Positions 36,365-48,283 of a stretch of 64,000 nucleotides of DNA are shown in pieces. The position numbers and the translations under genes were made by a program. The notes below the pieces were generated by a model that was given only the letters and a program-made list of their open reading frames with translations, was not told the DNA's origin and searched no databases. Positions within the stretch are counted from its first letter, which is position 1; every line of letters starts with the position of its first letter. This stretch comes from Adineta vaga (lineage: Eukaryota > Rotifera), in assembly GCA_021613535.1 (NCBI GenBank), contig CP075497.1, positions 6,324,001-6,388,000 on the forward strand, given 5' to 3'.

Positions 36365-38938
36365 ATGACACTAGATATTTCACTTCATCCAACTATAGGT
36401 GAGTTGCTAAGAAACTTCAAAAACAGAGCTCGATATAACCATTATATGTTTGTTATCCATGGCTTTGACATATGGATATTTTATGATTATTATCAACATG
36501 AAGATAAAATAGAGTATTATCATTCGTATAATAAAATAGAAGACAGACAGATCGCTTTTTTTATACTTACAACATGTTTCAGGTGCAGTGAAAAGGAATA
36601 TTTTACAGTCATGCAATGTAAAGCACATATGTTTTATCTTGATCTTTAGAATAATCAAGTTATACCTATCGCATCACCATCATCCCTTTCTTCTTCTCTA
36701 GCTGATACAGATTCCATTCATCATCGGCATGTTCATTCTACCACTTCTCAGGATACTAACAAACATCGACGAGCATCCATTGCATCAGTTGTACATCCAG
36801 ATCCACTCGGCGTTGTTCTACCTGTTGATGAAGTCACATTGAAAAGACATCTTGGCTTATTCTCAGGAGTTTGTTTTATCGTTGGCATAATCATCGGTAT
36901 TACGATAGTTTATAGATACATGATGAATGATTGTTTGATGTAGGATCTGGTATTTTTGTATCACCGAAAGGTGTACTGAGAGAAACTCAATCAGTTGGCT
37001 TATGTTTAGTAATATGGATGGCATGTGGATTAGTATCGTTACTTGGTATATTGCATATTAGGAATAATATTGAACATAAACTATAATATTGTGTTTAGGA
37101 GCACTTTGCTATGCAGAAATTGGTACAGTGATTCCAAGAAATGGTGCTGAAGTAGCCTATATGAAAGAAGGTATATTTGAAAGATGAAACTCAATTTGTT
37201 TTTCTTTATTTGGGTGAGATATTACTTTTAAAGTTCCATGCATTTATCTATAGGTATTGGTTCACTTCATGCACGAACAGGTGATATTCTAGCTTACTTA
37301 TTTAGTTGGACAAATACCTTTATTCTCAAACCATCAAGTATTGCTGTTCTTACTCTAACTTTTTCTCAATATTTCTTATCTGGTATTATGGATGGTAAAT
37401 GAATATCGACATTTGATCACTCTCGATGTAAAATCATATATATATATTTAGATTGTGGACCACCTGAAGAACTTGTTAAAATGATGGCAATCTTTGCTCT
37501 TTGTATGCTTAATCTTTCTTATGTTTAGAAATATTTCAACAATATCTCTCTATAGTAATGTTGATTAATATTAATTCACTCAGTGTATCTGCAGCAAATC
37601 GTTTGAATATCGTCTTTGTTATTTGTAAAGTATTAACTATTATGACAGTAATTATTGCTGGTCTCGTGAGAATTGGACAAGGTTTATTCCTTTTATTACA
37701 ATATAATCCAATTAAAATTATTTGAATTTTTGCATAGGGCATACGCAAAACTTACAGAATGGTTTTGCTGGTAAGATCAATCTATTTTAAATCATAGAGG
37801 AACATTGAGAGTATGTTTTCCGTGACAACAGGTACAACAAATAAACCATTCGGTGTTGCACTTGCATTTTATTCTGGTCTTTGGGCGTATGATGGTTGGA
37901 ATAGTCTCAATTCAGTTACAGAAGAATTAAAAAATCCTAAAAGGTATGATATTCATGAAAAATAATTAAGCAGGATTCGATTTATCTTTCATATAGGAAT
38001 CTTTGGTTATCAATCGTACTAGCTTTACCTTTTGTTATGATTTTTTATTTATTGACGAATATTTCATATTTTACTGTCATGAACAAAGCAGCATTGCTTA
38101 GTTCAAATGCTGTTGCTGTAGTATGTAGCAGATATTCTATCATATTTCATATCTTACAGTATATATATATATATAGACATGGGGAGAAGTAGCACTTGGT
38201 CCTGCTGTTCGTGCATTACCAATTTTCATTTCCATCAGCGCATTAGGTAGTGCTAATGGAAGTTTATTTGGAGCGGCTCGATATTGCATGGTTAGTGCTC
38301 AATATGGATATTTACCACAAGTTTTTGCATGTATTCATACAAAAAGATTAACTCCAATACCTGGAGTTGTTCTTCAGGTTCGATCTTTATTCAATATTGA
38401 ATTCATAGTAATCGTATGTTTTTCTAATTAGGGTTTAATTGCTATCGCTTTCTGTCTTCCAAGTAATGTTGATAGTTTAATCGACCTTTTCAGTTTTGCA
38501 GCATGGATTTTCTATGGATTAACATTTACTGCGACACTTTGTTGCAAATTTACAATGAAAAATGCTGACCGAGTGATAAGTGTACAGCTTAATCTATTCT
38601 TGATTCCAGAAACAGATTGAATAAGTATTTTATTTTTCATTTAGGTTCCTCTTCCACTAATTGTAATTATTATTTTAATCTCCATTTATTTGGTTATTGC
38701 ACCATTGATTGCATCTCCAAATATTGGATTTCTTGTTGCAGGAGTTCTGATTCTATCCGGATTATTATTTTATTATCCATTTGTTTATCGTAAAATAGAA
38801 TTGAATATTATCAGTAAGAGAAAATGTATTTTTAATTATTAATATGTATATTCTATTTTATTCATTTATTCGTTAGAAAAAATCAACGCTTTTCTCATCA
38901 AATTCTTTGGATTACAACAAGCACAAGTGAAAATCTAA
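36365..38938 (+). CDS. SLC7-type (LAT/b0,+AT-like) amino-acid transporter, copy A
   Basis: Fourteen exons (36365-36398, 36702-36896, 36944-37045, 37099-37170, 37254-37394, 37452-37502, 37556-37681, 37738-37770, 37832-37943, 37997-38120, 38177-38377, 38432-38581, 38645-38813, 38877-38938) encode 523 residues. After a ~60-residue hydrophilic N-terminus, about 12 membrane helices follow. TM1 carries the unwound substrate motif [12 protein letters not shown]; later come [18 protein letters not shown] and [18 protein letters not shown], all LAT-family. A Cys in the TM3-TM4 loop (DDCGPPEE) is where LAT light chains form a disulfide with their SLC3 heavy chain. Probably an exchanger of neutral or cationic amino acids at the plasma membrane; specificity cannot be told. 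Transporter B, 372 bp downstream, is its tandem paralog. Confidence 0.92.
36684..36995 (+). repeat. Near-identical block shared by transporter copies A and B (also 39392-39712)
   Basis: From the last ~18 bp of intron 1 through exon 2, intron 2 and the first ~60 bp of exon 3, the two paralogs differ at only about ten positions over ~310 bp; the short intron is nearly as well conserved as the exons. Identity falls sharply on both sides. Interpreted as a gene-conversion tract. Confidence 0.8.
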
Positions 38939-39310
38939 TCATCTTATCGAATATTTTCGTATAGTGATTCACAGACAATTGATATTCTGTTTTTCTTTTA
39001 ACATTATTTTCTATTCTCTTGTTCATCAATAAAAAAGTTATTGAATTTTCGAAAATATTATATATAGTAACTATCAGAGAACGATATCTACTATGATACA
39101 GATTATAAATTAAGTAAACTTTTATCTTGTCAGAAATTAAAGATCACCACTATTGATTGGATTGCAATGCAATCATACAATTCAAATCTAAAGATATGAA
39201 TGCGAAAAGGTCTTCTATTTTCTTTTTCTATTACAATAAATGTTATACAACGATTATACCATAGTGCAAATAAAGTTTGAGATCATTCTGGGTAACCTTT
39301 TCAGATTGAT

Positions 39311-41625
39311 ATGAATTTAAATAATTCAACAACACAGATTGTGGGTGAGTTTTTAATAAATTTTCACAGAAATAGACCAATATAATGATTATCCCTTTTT
39401 TCTTCTCTAGCTGATACAGATTCCATTCATCATCGGCATGTTCATTCTACCACTTCTCAGGATACTAACAAACATCGACGAGCATCCATTGCATCAGTTG
39501 TACATCCAGATCCACTCGGCGTTGTTCTACCTGCTGATGAAGTCACATTGAAAAGACATCTTGGCTTATTCTCAGGAGTTTGTTTTATCGTTGGAATAAT
39601 CATCGGTATTAAGATAGCTTGTAGATACGTGATGAATGATTGTTTGATGTAGGATCTGGTATTTTTGTATCACCGAAAGGTGTACTGAGAGAAACTCAAT
39701 CAGTAGGCCTGTGCTTGATTGTTTGGGCTGCAAGTGGAATGATTTCGACACTTGGTATGCATCGTTTTATTGCAGATATTTCATACACAGAACAATTCTG
39801 TATTCTAGCGGCCCTTTGTTTTGCTGAAATTGGTACAGTAATTCCAAGAAATGGTGCAGAAATTGCTTATATGAAAGAAGGTATCATAAAAAAATCAGTT
39901 TCAATTACTTGGCTATAATTTTCTTCTATTATCTTAGGTATTGGTTCGGTACATGAAAGAACAGGTGATATATTGGCATATCTATTCGTATGGGCAAGTA
40001 CATTTATTATTAAACCATCTACTGTAGCTGTTCTTGCACTTATTTTTTCTCAATATTTTTTATCGGGCATTATGAATGGTAACTTTTTATCGATATAAAA
40101 GTATGTCAACTATGACTATATGTATCTTTAGATTGTGGACCAACCGAAGAGCTAGTTAAACTATTGGCAGTTTTAATCATTTGTACACTTTTACTTCAAC
40201 TAAACTAACAATTTTCATATGATCTCTTTTTTAGTAATACTAGTTAATATCAATTCAATCAGTGTATCTATAGCAAATCATCTAAATATTATTTTTGTCA
40301 TCTGTAAAGTTTTAACTATTTTAACAATTGTAATTGCTGGTTTTATACGAATCGGACAAGGTTTGTTCTTCTTCTTCTTACTAAAGAAAATGCGAATTTT
40401 ATTTTTTCTTAGGACATACACAAAACTTGAAGGGTGGTTTCATCGGTACGATATTATCAGTTTCGATATGTCAAGAAAAATCATTTTCTTTCGGTTAGAA
40501 TAGGTACCACAAATAAACCGGCAGGTGTTGCACTTGCATTTTATAAAGGACTGTTTGCTTATGGTGGATGGCATGCTTTGAATTCAATTACAGAAGAATT
40601 GAAAAACCCGAAAAGGTGTGTATCTATATATATATATATAATTTCATTGCCAGAAATATATAATTCAAAATGGAACTATTTTTCAGAAATCTTTGGTTAG
40701 CTATTTCATTAGCTTTACCATCGGTCACTTTACTCTATGTTTTTATCAATATTTCATATTTTACAGTAATGAGTAAATCAGAATTACTTAGTTCAAATGC
40801 TGTTGCCGTAGTATGTAGCTGATGTTCTATCATATTTTATATCTTACAGTATATATATAGACATGGGGAGAAACAGTGCTTGGTCCTGCTGTTCGTGCGT
40901 TACCAATTTTGATTGCAATAAGTGCATTGGGCAGTGCTAATGGGTGTCTTTTTGAAGCTGCTCGATATTGTATGGTTGGTGCTCAATATGGATATTTACC
41001 AGAAATATTTGCTTGTATTCATACTCAACGGTTAACACCAATACCTGGCGTTATTCTCCAGGTTTATTTGATCTATTGATTGCAAAATCGTGATGATATT
41101 GAACTTTGATTTGTTTTAGGGTTTAGTTGCACTTGCTTTTTGCATTCCAAGTAGTATTTATGCATTAATTGATTTTTTCAGTTTTGTTTGTTGGATCTTT
41201 TATGGATTAGCATTTGTTGCTACACTTTGCTGTAAATTTACGAAAAAAGAGGCAATACGAACGATTAATGTAAGTAATACTTTCATCGATGAAAAGAAAA
41301 CAAAAGTAACTGTATGAGAACACGGTCATTTAGGTTCCAATTCCATTGATTATCATTATGATTTTAATTTCTATCTATTTGATCATTGTTCCAGTCATTT
41401 CATCTCCAAATATTGGATTCCTTGTTGCGGGACTTACTATTCTCTTTGGTTTAGTCTTCTATTATCCATTTGTTTATCGTCGAATCGAACTACGATTTAT
41501 CAGTAATAGTTGTGCTTTTTTCCCTCTATTGTATAGTTCTACAAATCAATATTTTTATTTTAGGCGAAATTAATTCATTTTTGCAAGTATTTTTCAAACT
41601 ACAACGAGCACAAATTAACATCTAA
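39311..41625 (+). CDS. SLC7-type amino-acid transporter, copy B (tandem paralog of A)
   Basis: Same exon-intron plan as copy A and similar length; start at 39311, stop TAA 41623-41625. It keeps [47 protein letters not shown] and the loop Cys (NDCGPTEE). The first exon differs completely from copy A ([12 protein letters not shown]). Exon 2 and its downstream intron are almost identical to those of A, while most of the rest has clearly diverged (for instance [12 protein letters not shown] against [12 protein letters not shown]). The Gly-Ser-Leu-Phe-Gly-Ala of A is Gly-Cys-Leu-Phe-Glu-Ala in B, a possible substrate-specificity change. No frame break seen. A TTTTCAG lies 6 nt before the ATG. Confidence 0.9.
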
Positions 41626-41684
41626 TACATATATAGCTTTCTAGTTCATTTCCATAGGAATAAACTTCAAATCTTGTTTCTCTA

Positions 41685-44600
41685 TCATTCTTTCATTTGA
41701 CAAGCAGGTAATGTTTTATATTTCCATTCACTATTTCGACATTCAATATCAATAATTGAGGAAGATGGATCAACTGGCATAGCATTTTTATGGCATGAAT
41801 ATCTTGCTAATAGATAATATTTTACATCATTATATATAACATAGGATTCAGCACTTTTCCAACCATTTTCAATGTTATCAGGCATGGGTTCAAGACAACC
41901 AGTTGCTAAATGAAATCGACATAAAAAATAATTATGACAAGAAAATTTCATTGATATACATACGAATACATCGTGGTCGTGGTCCCCATCGACCATTTTT
42001 ACATTGAATATGCATTGGACCTGATTGACGATCATGAACAAAATTTTCTAAACATCGATAGACTGCTCGACTTCCATCATCATAATATCCATCAGTAGTT
42101 AATTTCGCATGAATTTGTGTTCGAGCATTGGGAATTGTAATGCCACTTTGACAACGACGTTTAAATGGAGCTATAAATATATATCTCTAGAATCCTATTA
42201 AGATTCAAGTTTCAATACTAACCAATGCATGTTGTTGGTAGTGTTGACCATTGTCCATTTTCTAGACAGGTCATATTATAGATCATATTTTCATTATTAG
42301 TTTTATCTAAACAGTTTAAACGAATATATGATCCTGGTATTGCTTCATTTGTTGATATATCAAATACATTAATCATGGAATTAACGATGGAAAGTCGAGA
42401 CAGATCAATAGGTAATGGAAGTGAACACCGAGGTTTTTCTTTTCAAACGAAAATATAAATCAAATAAATATTAAAAACATCATGATTTTCTTCTTACCCA
42501 TACAAACGATTTTCGGATGAAAAACGCCGTTTTGACATGTGATTCGAAATGATTCATGTTCGCTTGTATCACTTATAAAACCAAATTGACAAATGAATAA
42601 AAGTGAACCCGTATAGTGACTTCATTATCTCGATTATGTTTTATCGTATCATCACTCAATAATTGAGCGTATTCAATTTTTGGTAATTCTTTACAATAAG
42701 ATGAAATATGACGAACTTGACGATCACCCGCAGATATAGATCGAATAGATGAAATAGATGATTTATTGGAAATATTCATTACTGAAAGATCATCATCATC
42801 ATCATCGAGATCGGATGCAGTATTATACTCAGTTGTTGTATTAAATATAATTGTGGAAGTTTGATCAAGAACTTCTTCCGTAGTTACATAATCTACATAC
42901 AAAATTTGGATATATTTCACTAAAAGTATTTCACCATTGAGTTACTTACTCAACTGACACATGACTGTATTAATTGCATCTAAAGACCATGTTCCATTCA
43001 TAGAACAAATTGTATAATTTGACTGATTGAATGACGAGCTATATCCTGGCTGACATTGGTAATATAGAATAGTGCCTACATCATAGGTTGTATTCAATGG
43101 TGATTGAACTATATCAGCATTTGGTAGGAATGGAATATCATTGGAATGACATGCGATACTACTGCCACTACTACTTTCTGGTTCGATTGATGTTGTTTGA
43201 AATGACTTTTTTGTTGTATTTTCCATTAAAAGAATTAAATTATCATTTAGTGAAATGAATTCATCAGTATCAGCACTGATCATTTCAGTTGTCATTGTTT
43301 CGATGGCTGATTAGATATAAATGCGAATTTCAGTAGAACCAATAGAAATTGTTTCTCTATCTTACCTCGACAAATTGGAATTCCAGTCCAAGTATTTGTA
43401 TCACGTTGACAACGTATTTTTAAAGGTGGACTAGATGGATCATGTTCGAAATTTGGTAAACATTCTCGAAGAACATATGAATCATAGACAAATGCTAATG
43501 GATCATGAATATATTGTAATGATACTAGACGAAAACAAATGTCATATTTATTTCATCTCTATGAAATTTACCATTATAAACATAGGAATTTTCCACTTGA
43601 GATTCAAGATTTAACAGATCTTGTTTGGAACATGTGAGAATTTCTAGAATAAAACACATGTCTGTTCTGTCTTATTATTACGATTTCTTTTGAATCGATA
43701 CCTCGACAATCCGTAACATTAGTCCATGAACCATTTATACATTCACTTCTCATTTGATCATTTCCATCCAATGTTTCAAAACCATAATTACATTCATAAA
43801 CAATTTCACCTGTATATGTTTGATCTTCCCAAATTGTCACATTATATAAAATCATATATCCATTTTTAATATAAACAGGATAACTACATCGAATTGGTCG
43901 TTCAGCATGATAAACAACTAGAAAAAATATTGCAAAATAAAAGTATTGAGAGAAACAAAATCATGAATATTTATCTTACATTCACAAACTGGTAATGGAG
44001 ACCATGAACCAGATTCTAAACATTCGACAATAAGAGATGTTTGACCATCATGTAAACGATATCCATCTTCACATGTATATTCAAGATTACTTCCAACCTA
44101 GAATAATTGTTTGTACTTTTTTTTTCTTGCTAAATAAGTAAATATAAAAATTCCCCTTTGGATATCTATTAAAAATCATTCATTTCTAGACACATTCTGA
44201 TGGGAATGAACATCATGTTCATCAATTATACAAAGTTATAGATAGATTATCTACGATCGACGCAAAGCTATTGAATAAGAGATATAATTGAATTTCGAAT
44301 TCGTCTGTTCATAATCAAATAAGTCGTACTAATGACATGACTGGTTAAATATATACGTATAGATTTACCGCATGTAATTGTCGATTATGTTCTGAAAATT
44401 TGAAATTCATCCGCGTAATACGTGATCCAGAGGGTAAATATAATTTCGAATAATTACACAAACCTTCAGCAGCTATAAAAAAAGATTCACATATTTGAAC
44501 AAAAGAAAAGAACGATGAAACTAATTTTTTACGTTTACAACTAGGCATAGGCGTCCACGATCCATCATTTTGACATTCGATATGTAACGATCCACCCGAT

Positions 44601-45112
44601 GTTGAATCGAATTCATAATAATCCATACAACGTAAGACTATTGTTGAACCAACAATAATCTGTTGAGGATCATTTTGAAAATATGCAACATTATTAGATT
44701 CAATAATCGTATTCTTTGGATAACTTTTAATTGGTGCGCATCGTTTTTTTGCTAAAAGATAAAATCAATCAAATACTAACGGAGAAATCCAATGGAAATA
44801 TACGAATGCATTGAGTCATTGTTGACCATATTCCATTTTGACAAGTGACAATTTTATTTCCAAGAAGATTAAAACCTGGTAAACACATATATTCCATACT
44901 ACCTAAATAACCTTTTCCAGTATAATATGAAACTCGATCACGTTTAATTATTCCATTAGTTAATTTCGGTGGTGGACTTTTACAATAAATTAAAGTTTCT
45001 ATAAAACAATCTCTTCAATAGAATTTACAAGGATCTTCGATTAGTATTTACCATCGATATCAGCAAAACACATAGAAAATATGCATGTACAAACAAAGAA
45101 TTGAAATAACAT
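41685..45112 (-). CDS. Secreted protein with about ten Sushi/CCP modules
   Basis: The signal peptide (MLFQFFVCTCIFSMCFADIDG) is on exon 1 (45052-45112). Complement-control modules follow, usually one per exon, each with the four-Cys pattern and a W-x-P-like end (SWTPMPSC, SWSPLPVC, SWTNVTDC, TWTGIPIC, WGPRPRC). Rough positions: 44810-45000, 44540-44755, 43980-44480 (split by a 268 bp intron), 43705-43920, 43370-43525, 42950-43310, 42500-42890, 42225-42440, 41965-42170 and 41685-41905. Between modules 5 and 8 lie Thr/Ser/Glu-rich spacers and an Asp run. No transmembrane helix or GPI signal is seen at the C-terminus (PACQMKE), so the protein is probably secreted. Sushi arrays mediate protein binding in complement factors, selectins and matrix proteins; no ortholog assigned. 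Exact intron boundaries in the 42.4-43.0 kb part are less sure. Confidence 0.82.
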
Positions 45113-45750
45113 CTCGTCTCTTTAGTTAGAAGAAAGAATAATAAACGACAAATTTTTCTATTCACAATAGTATATATGAGTACTGGTTTAATACTCAAGA
45201 GAATTATCCAACGAGACATTTTTTCTCTCGAATGAAAAATTCATTAATGCATAAAGAAGAAAACAGTCCTAGTAAATAGTAGCATAAAACTTTTCTTTGA
45301 TGAAAAATATTATTAAATCTTCTAGTTATTGATTTGTAAGTTTTTGTATTTGTATTTGTAGTTGATTATTTCGACAATATTTTACAACGTTTCTTTTCTG
45401 ACAGCATACATGAAGGAACGCAAGACATCCACAATGCACACATTAGTCAGTCATTTTCTTTTTCTTTTAACTTTTTTCATTTATGGTATGACTAAATTCA
45501 CCAATAAAATTTCAGCATGTTACCTTCGTCACAAATCAGCTGATAACTTCTCCAGATAACATATTAATATACTTAAGTTCAAGTAAAAAATGATTATTCC
45601 CAACATTATTCATGAAAGGAATTTGTCAACTTTTGAAAAAAATGTTCTTCATGCACATTCAATCTGAAGTATAAGAAAGGAAGAAACTTCTTTCGACATT
45701 TGATTAATCATCTTGTCATTTTAGTTTCTTTTTTCTCCAACATAGCAGTC
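45113..45750. promoter_or_regulatory. Divergent promoter region, Sushi gene and NPL4
   Basis: About 640 bp between divergently transcribed genes, AT-rich, no coding frame of weight. CCAACATAG ending at 45745 is a splice-acceptor-like site 5 nt before the NPL4 ATG. Confidence 0.45.
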
Positions 45751-48121
45751 ATGTCGAATACAAGTGTATGCCTTGAAAAATTTATTTGAATCCTTCTCAC
45801 TAAAATCGTAATATTTAGATCATTCGAGTTCAATCATCCGAAGGAACAAAAAGAATCAATATCTCTTCTCAAGATACTTTGAAAAGTTTATATGATAAAG
45901 TAAATTATAACGATTATTTAACAAAAAAAGAATACAATCCTTTAGACTGCTGATATTTTTGCTTTTTCATCTCCCGAGCAATTTACTTTGTATAAAGAAC
46001 AGAATAAAAAATCACCATTAAGACGAACAAAAATACCAATAGATCTTCGGTTTGATAAATAAAAGTACAACATTTTCATTTCATTCTATGAATTCATTTT
46101 TTTAAAGACATGGTGATCTAATTTATCTTATATCTGAACAACAGGATACCTCATCGACTAAATCAACAGCACAGCTCGATTTTGTTTCGAAATTAATCAA
46201 TCTCGAAGAAGATGACGTCGATAAACAGTTAGATCAAATCGATGGGAAAATCTCTCGAGAAAAAGATCCACAATTGTAAGAAGAAAACATTCTGTATATC
46301 CTTAGAATTGTTGTTTTTGCTTACCCTTTAGATGTCACCATGGTAAACATGGTAAATGTTTACATTGTATACCAATAGAACCATATGATGAAGAATATTT
46401 AAAAAATCATAATCCACCAATTAAACATATGTCTTTTCAAAGTTATCTAAGAAAGTTACAGAATTTAGCTACCAGTGATAAGTAAAGAAAAAGAATTCTT
46501 TTTAGATTATTTATCCTTTTTTTTCATTCATAGATATTCTGCTTTGAAAAATATTAGTTGTTCAATCAAAGAAAAATGTTCATCTGGTCATGCACCATGG
46601 CCAAAAGGTAAGCAGTCAACTAATATCAAAGAGAGTAATATATCAAGAGAATACTTTTGTAGGAATATGTACAACATGTCAACCTAGTCCAATCACGCTC
46701 ATGCGACAAGTAAATCATCTCTAGAATTCTATAAAACTATTGTATTATATTATTTTCAGACGTATCGTCATGTGGATAATATTATGTTTGAAAATGGAAA
46801 TATTGTTGATCGATTTTTGAATTATTGGCGTTCATTTGGTCATCAACGTGTAGGATTTCTTTATGGTCGGTATGAAATGTATGATGGTGTACCACTCGGT
46901 ATTCGAGCTATTGTCGCTACAATCTATGAACCACCACAAGTAAGAAAAGATGATTTGATATGTAAAACTGGAGATTATTATAAAGGATACGTCGAAAGAT
47001 GAAGTTCATCTGAATTTACCTGATCCACACGAAGCCATTGTTGAGAAAATAGCTCATCGTCTAGGACTTCGTCGTATTGGATGGATATTTACGGATTTAA
47101 TACCAAATAATAAAAGAATTGGAACCGGTCCTGTAATACATCATCGAGGAAATGCAGTATGAATATAAACAAAGAACAAACTATTCTTTTTCTAAAAGCA
47201 AACTATGATTTATTTGATAGAATACATGTTTTCTAACTGCTCAAGAATGTATTATGAGTGGTTGGTTACAAAATAAACATTTAAATACTTGCAAATATTC
47301 ACCCGATGGTTATTTTGGTTCGAAATTTGTTACAGTTGTTGTAACTGGTGATGCATCTGGACAAATACATTTTGAAGGATATCAAGTTTCAAATCAATGT
47401 ATGGGTTTAGTGAAATCAGAGATTTTACTTCCGACATATGATGCATCTGAGTTAGGTTATATAAAAGAAACAAGTTCAGAACAATATGTACCTGATGTTT
47501 ATTATAAAGTAACGAAGCAAAAAAGGTATTTTTTTGATAGATTTGAAATCATTTTTTATGTAGGAAAAAGATTCTTATAATAATGAAATCATGAAAATCG
47601 CTCGACCATTACCGGTGGATTATTTAATTATTGATATTCCAACCGGTTTTCCCAGCAGTGACTCACAAATACAATCGACATTTAATGATACTTGTTCTAT
47701 AATAAAAACACCTTTTTGTATTGAAAATCGTACAAAAACGGGAGAATTACAGGTAGAATAGTTTTATTCAACTGTCAGTTGTATATGAAGTAGAATTCTT
47801 TCATAGGATATGGATACATTTACATTGTATCTACAACAATTTTTCGAACCTAATGCAATTAGATCTCGATCAAAATCATATAAAATCACAGATATTTTAG
47901 GTGATTTTCATGTCTTATCATATCTTGCTATCAATGATATTGTTCCATTTCCAATGGTAAACCATGACTCTTTTCACTTGATAAATAATCCACTATGTTT
48001 TTAGAATAAGCTCAATACATTACTTGATTCGTTACGTACTCATGATATAGATGGTGTTGAAAAATGGATGAATAATGAACATTGGCAAACACTTCTTCAA
48101 CTTCTTCAAATAAATTGTTAG
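45751..48121 (+). CDS. NPLOC4: NPL4, p97/VCP cofactor
   Basis: About 575 residues over 13 exons. An N-terminal ubiquitin-like domain ([23 protein letters not shown]) is the p97-binding module. It is followed by the zf-NPL4 region ([31 protein letters not shown]) and the MPN-like NPL4 domain ([60 protein letters not shown]). With UFD1 it recruits p97/VCP to ubiquitinated substrates in ER-associated degradation and chromatin extraction. The C-terminal NZF finger of vertebrate NPL4 is absent: the gene stops after a helical region ([14 protein letters not shown]). The donor at 47510 (GTAACG, after DVYYK) is needed to keep frame; a better-looking donor 17 nt later would not. WIPI follows 162 bp downstream. 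Confidence 0.93.
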
Positions 48122-48263
48122 TACAATTGTTTTCCTGTTCACATTGTACGTTTTTATATAATATATCCAATCGAATATGTCGCCTGCTAATCTTTTATTT
48201 TTCTCTCTTTTCGTTTTCGTTTTTGTTTCATTTTCTTTTGAAGAATATTTCAGTCTAGACGAT

Positions 48264-48274
48264 TCTATTTTAGA
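48264..48274 (+). promoter_or_regulatory. 3' splice-site-like TTCTATTTTAG 9 nt before the WIPI start
   Basis: Pyrimidine-rich acceptor-like site in the short NPL4-WIPI gap; candidate trans-splice acceptor or end of a 5'UTR intron. Confidence 0.4.
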
Positions 48275-48283
48275 TAAATAAGA

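Noticed and set aside
47510-47579. Extension of the NPL4 exon past DVYYK into a Phe/Tyr-rich end
   Set aside because: Using the donor at 47510 joins in phase to a conserved-looking exon; read-through ends in an AT-rich stop.
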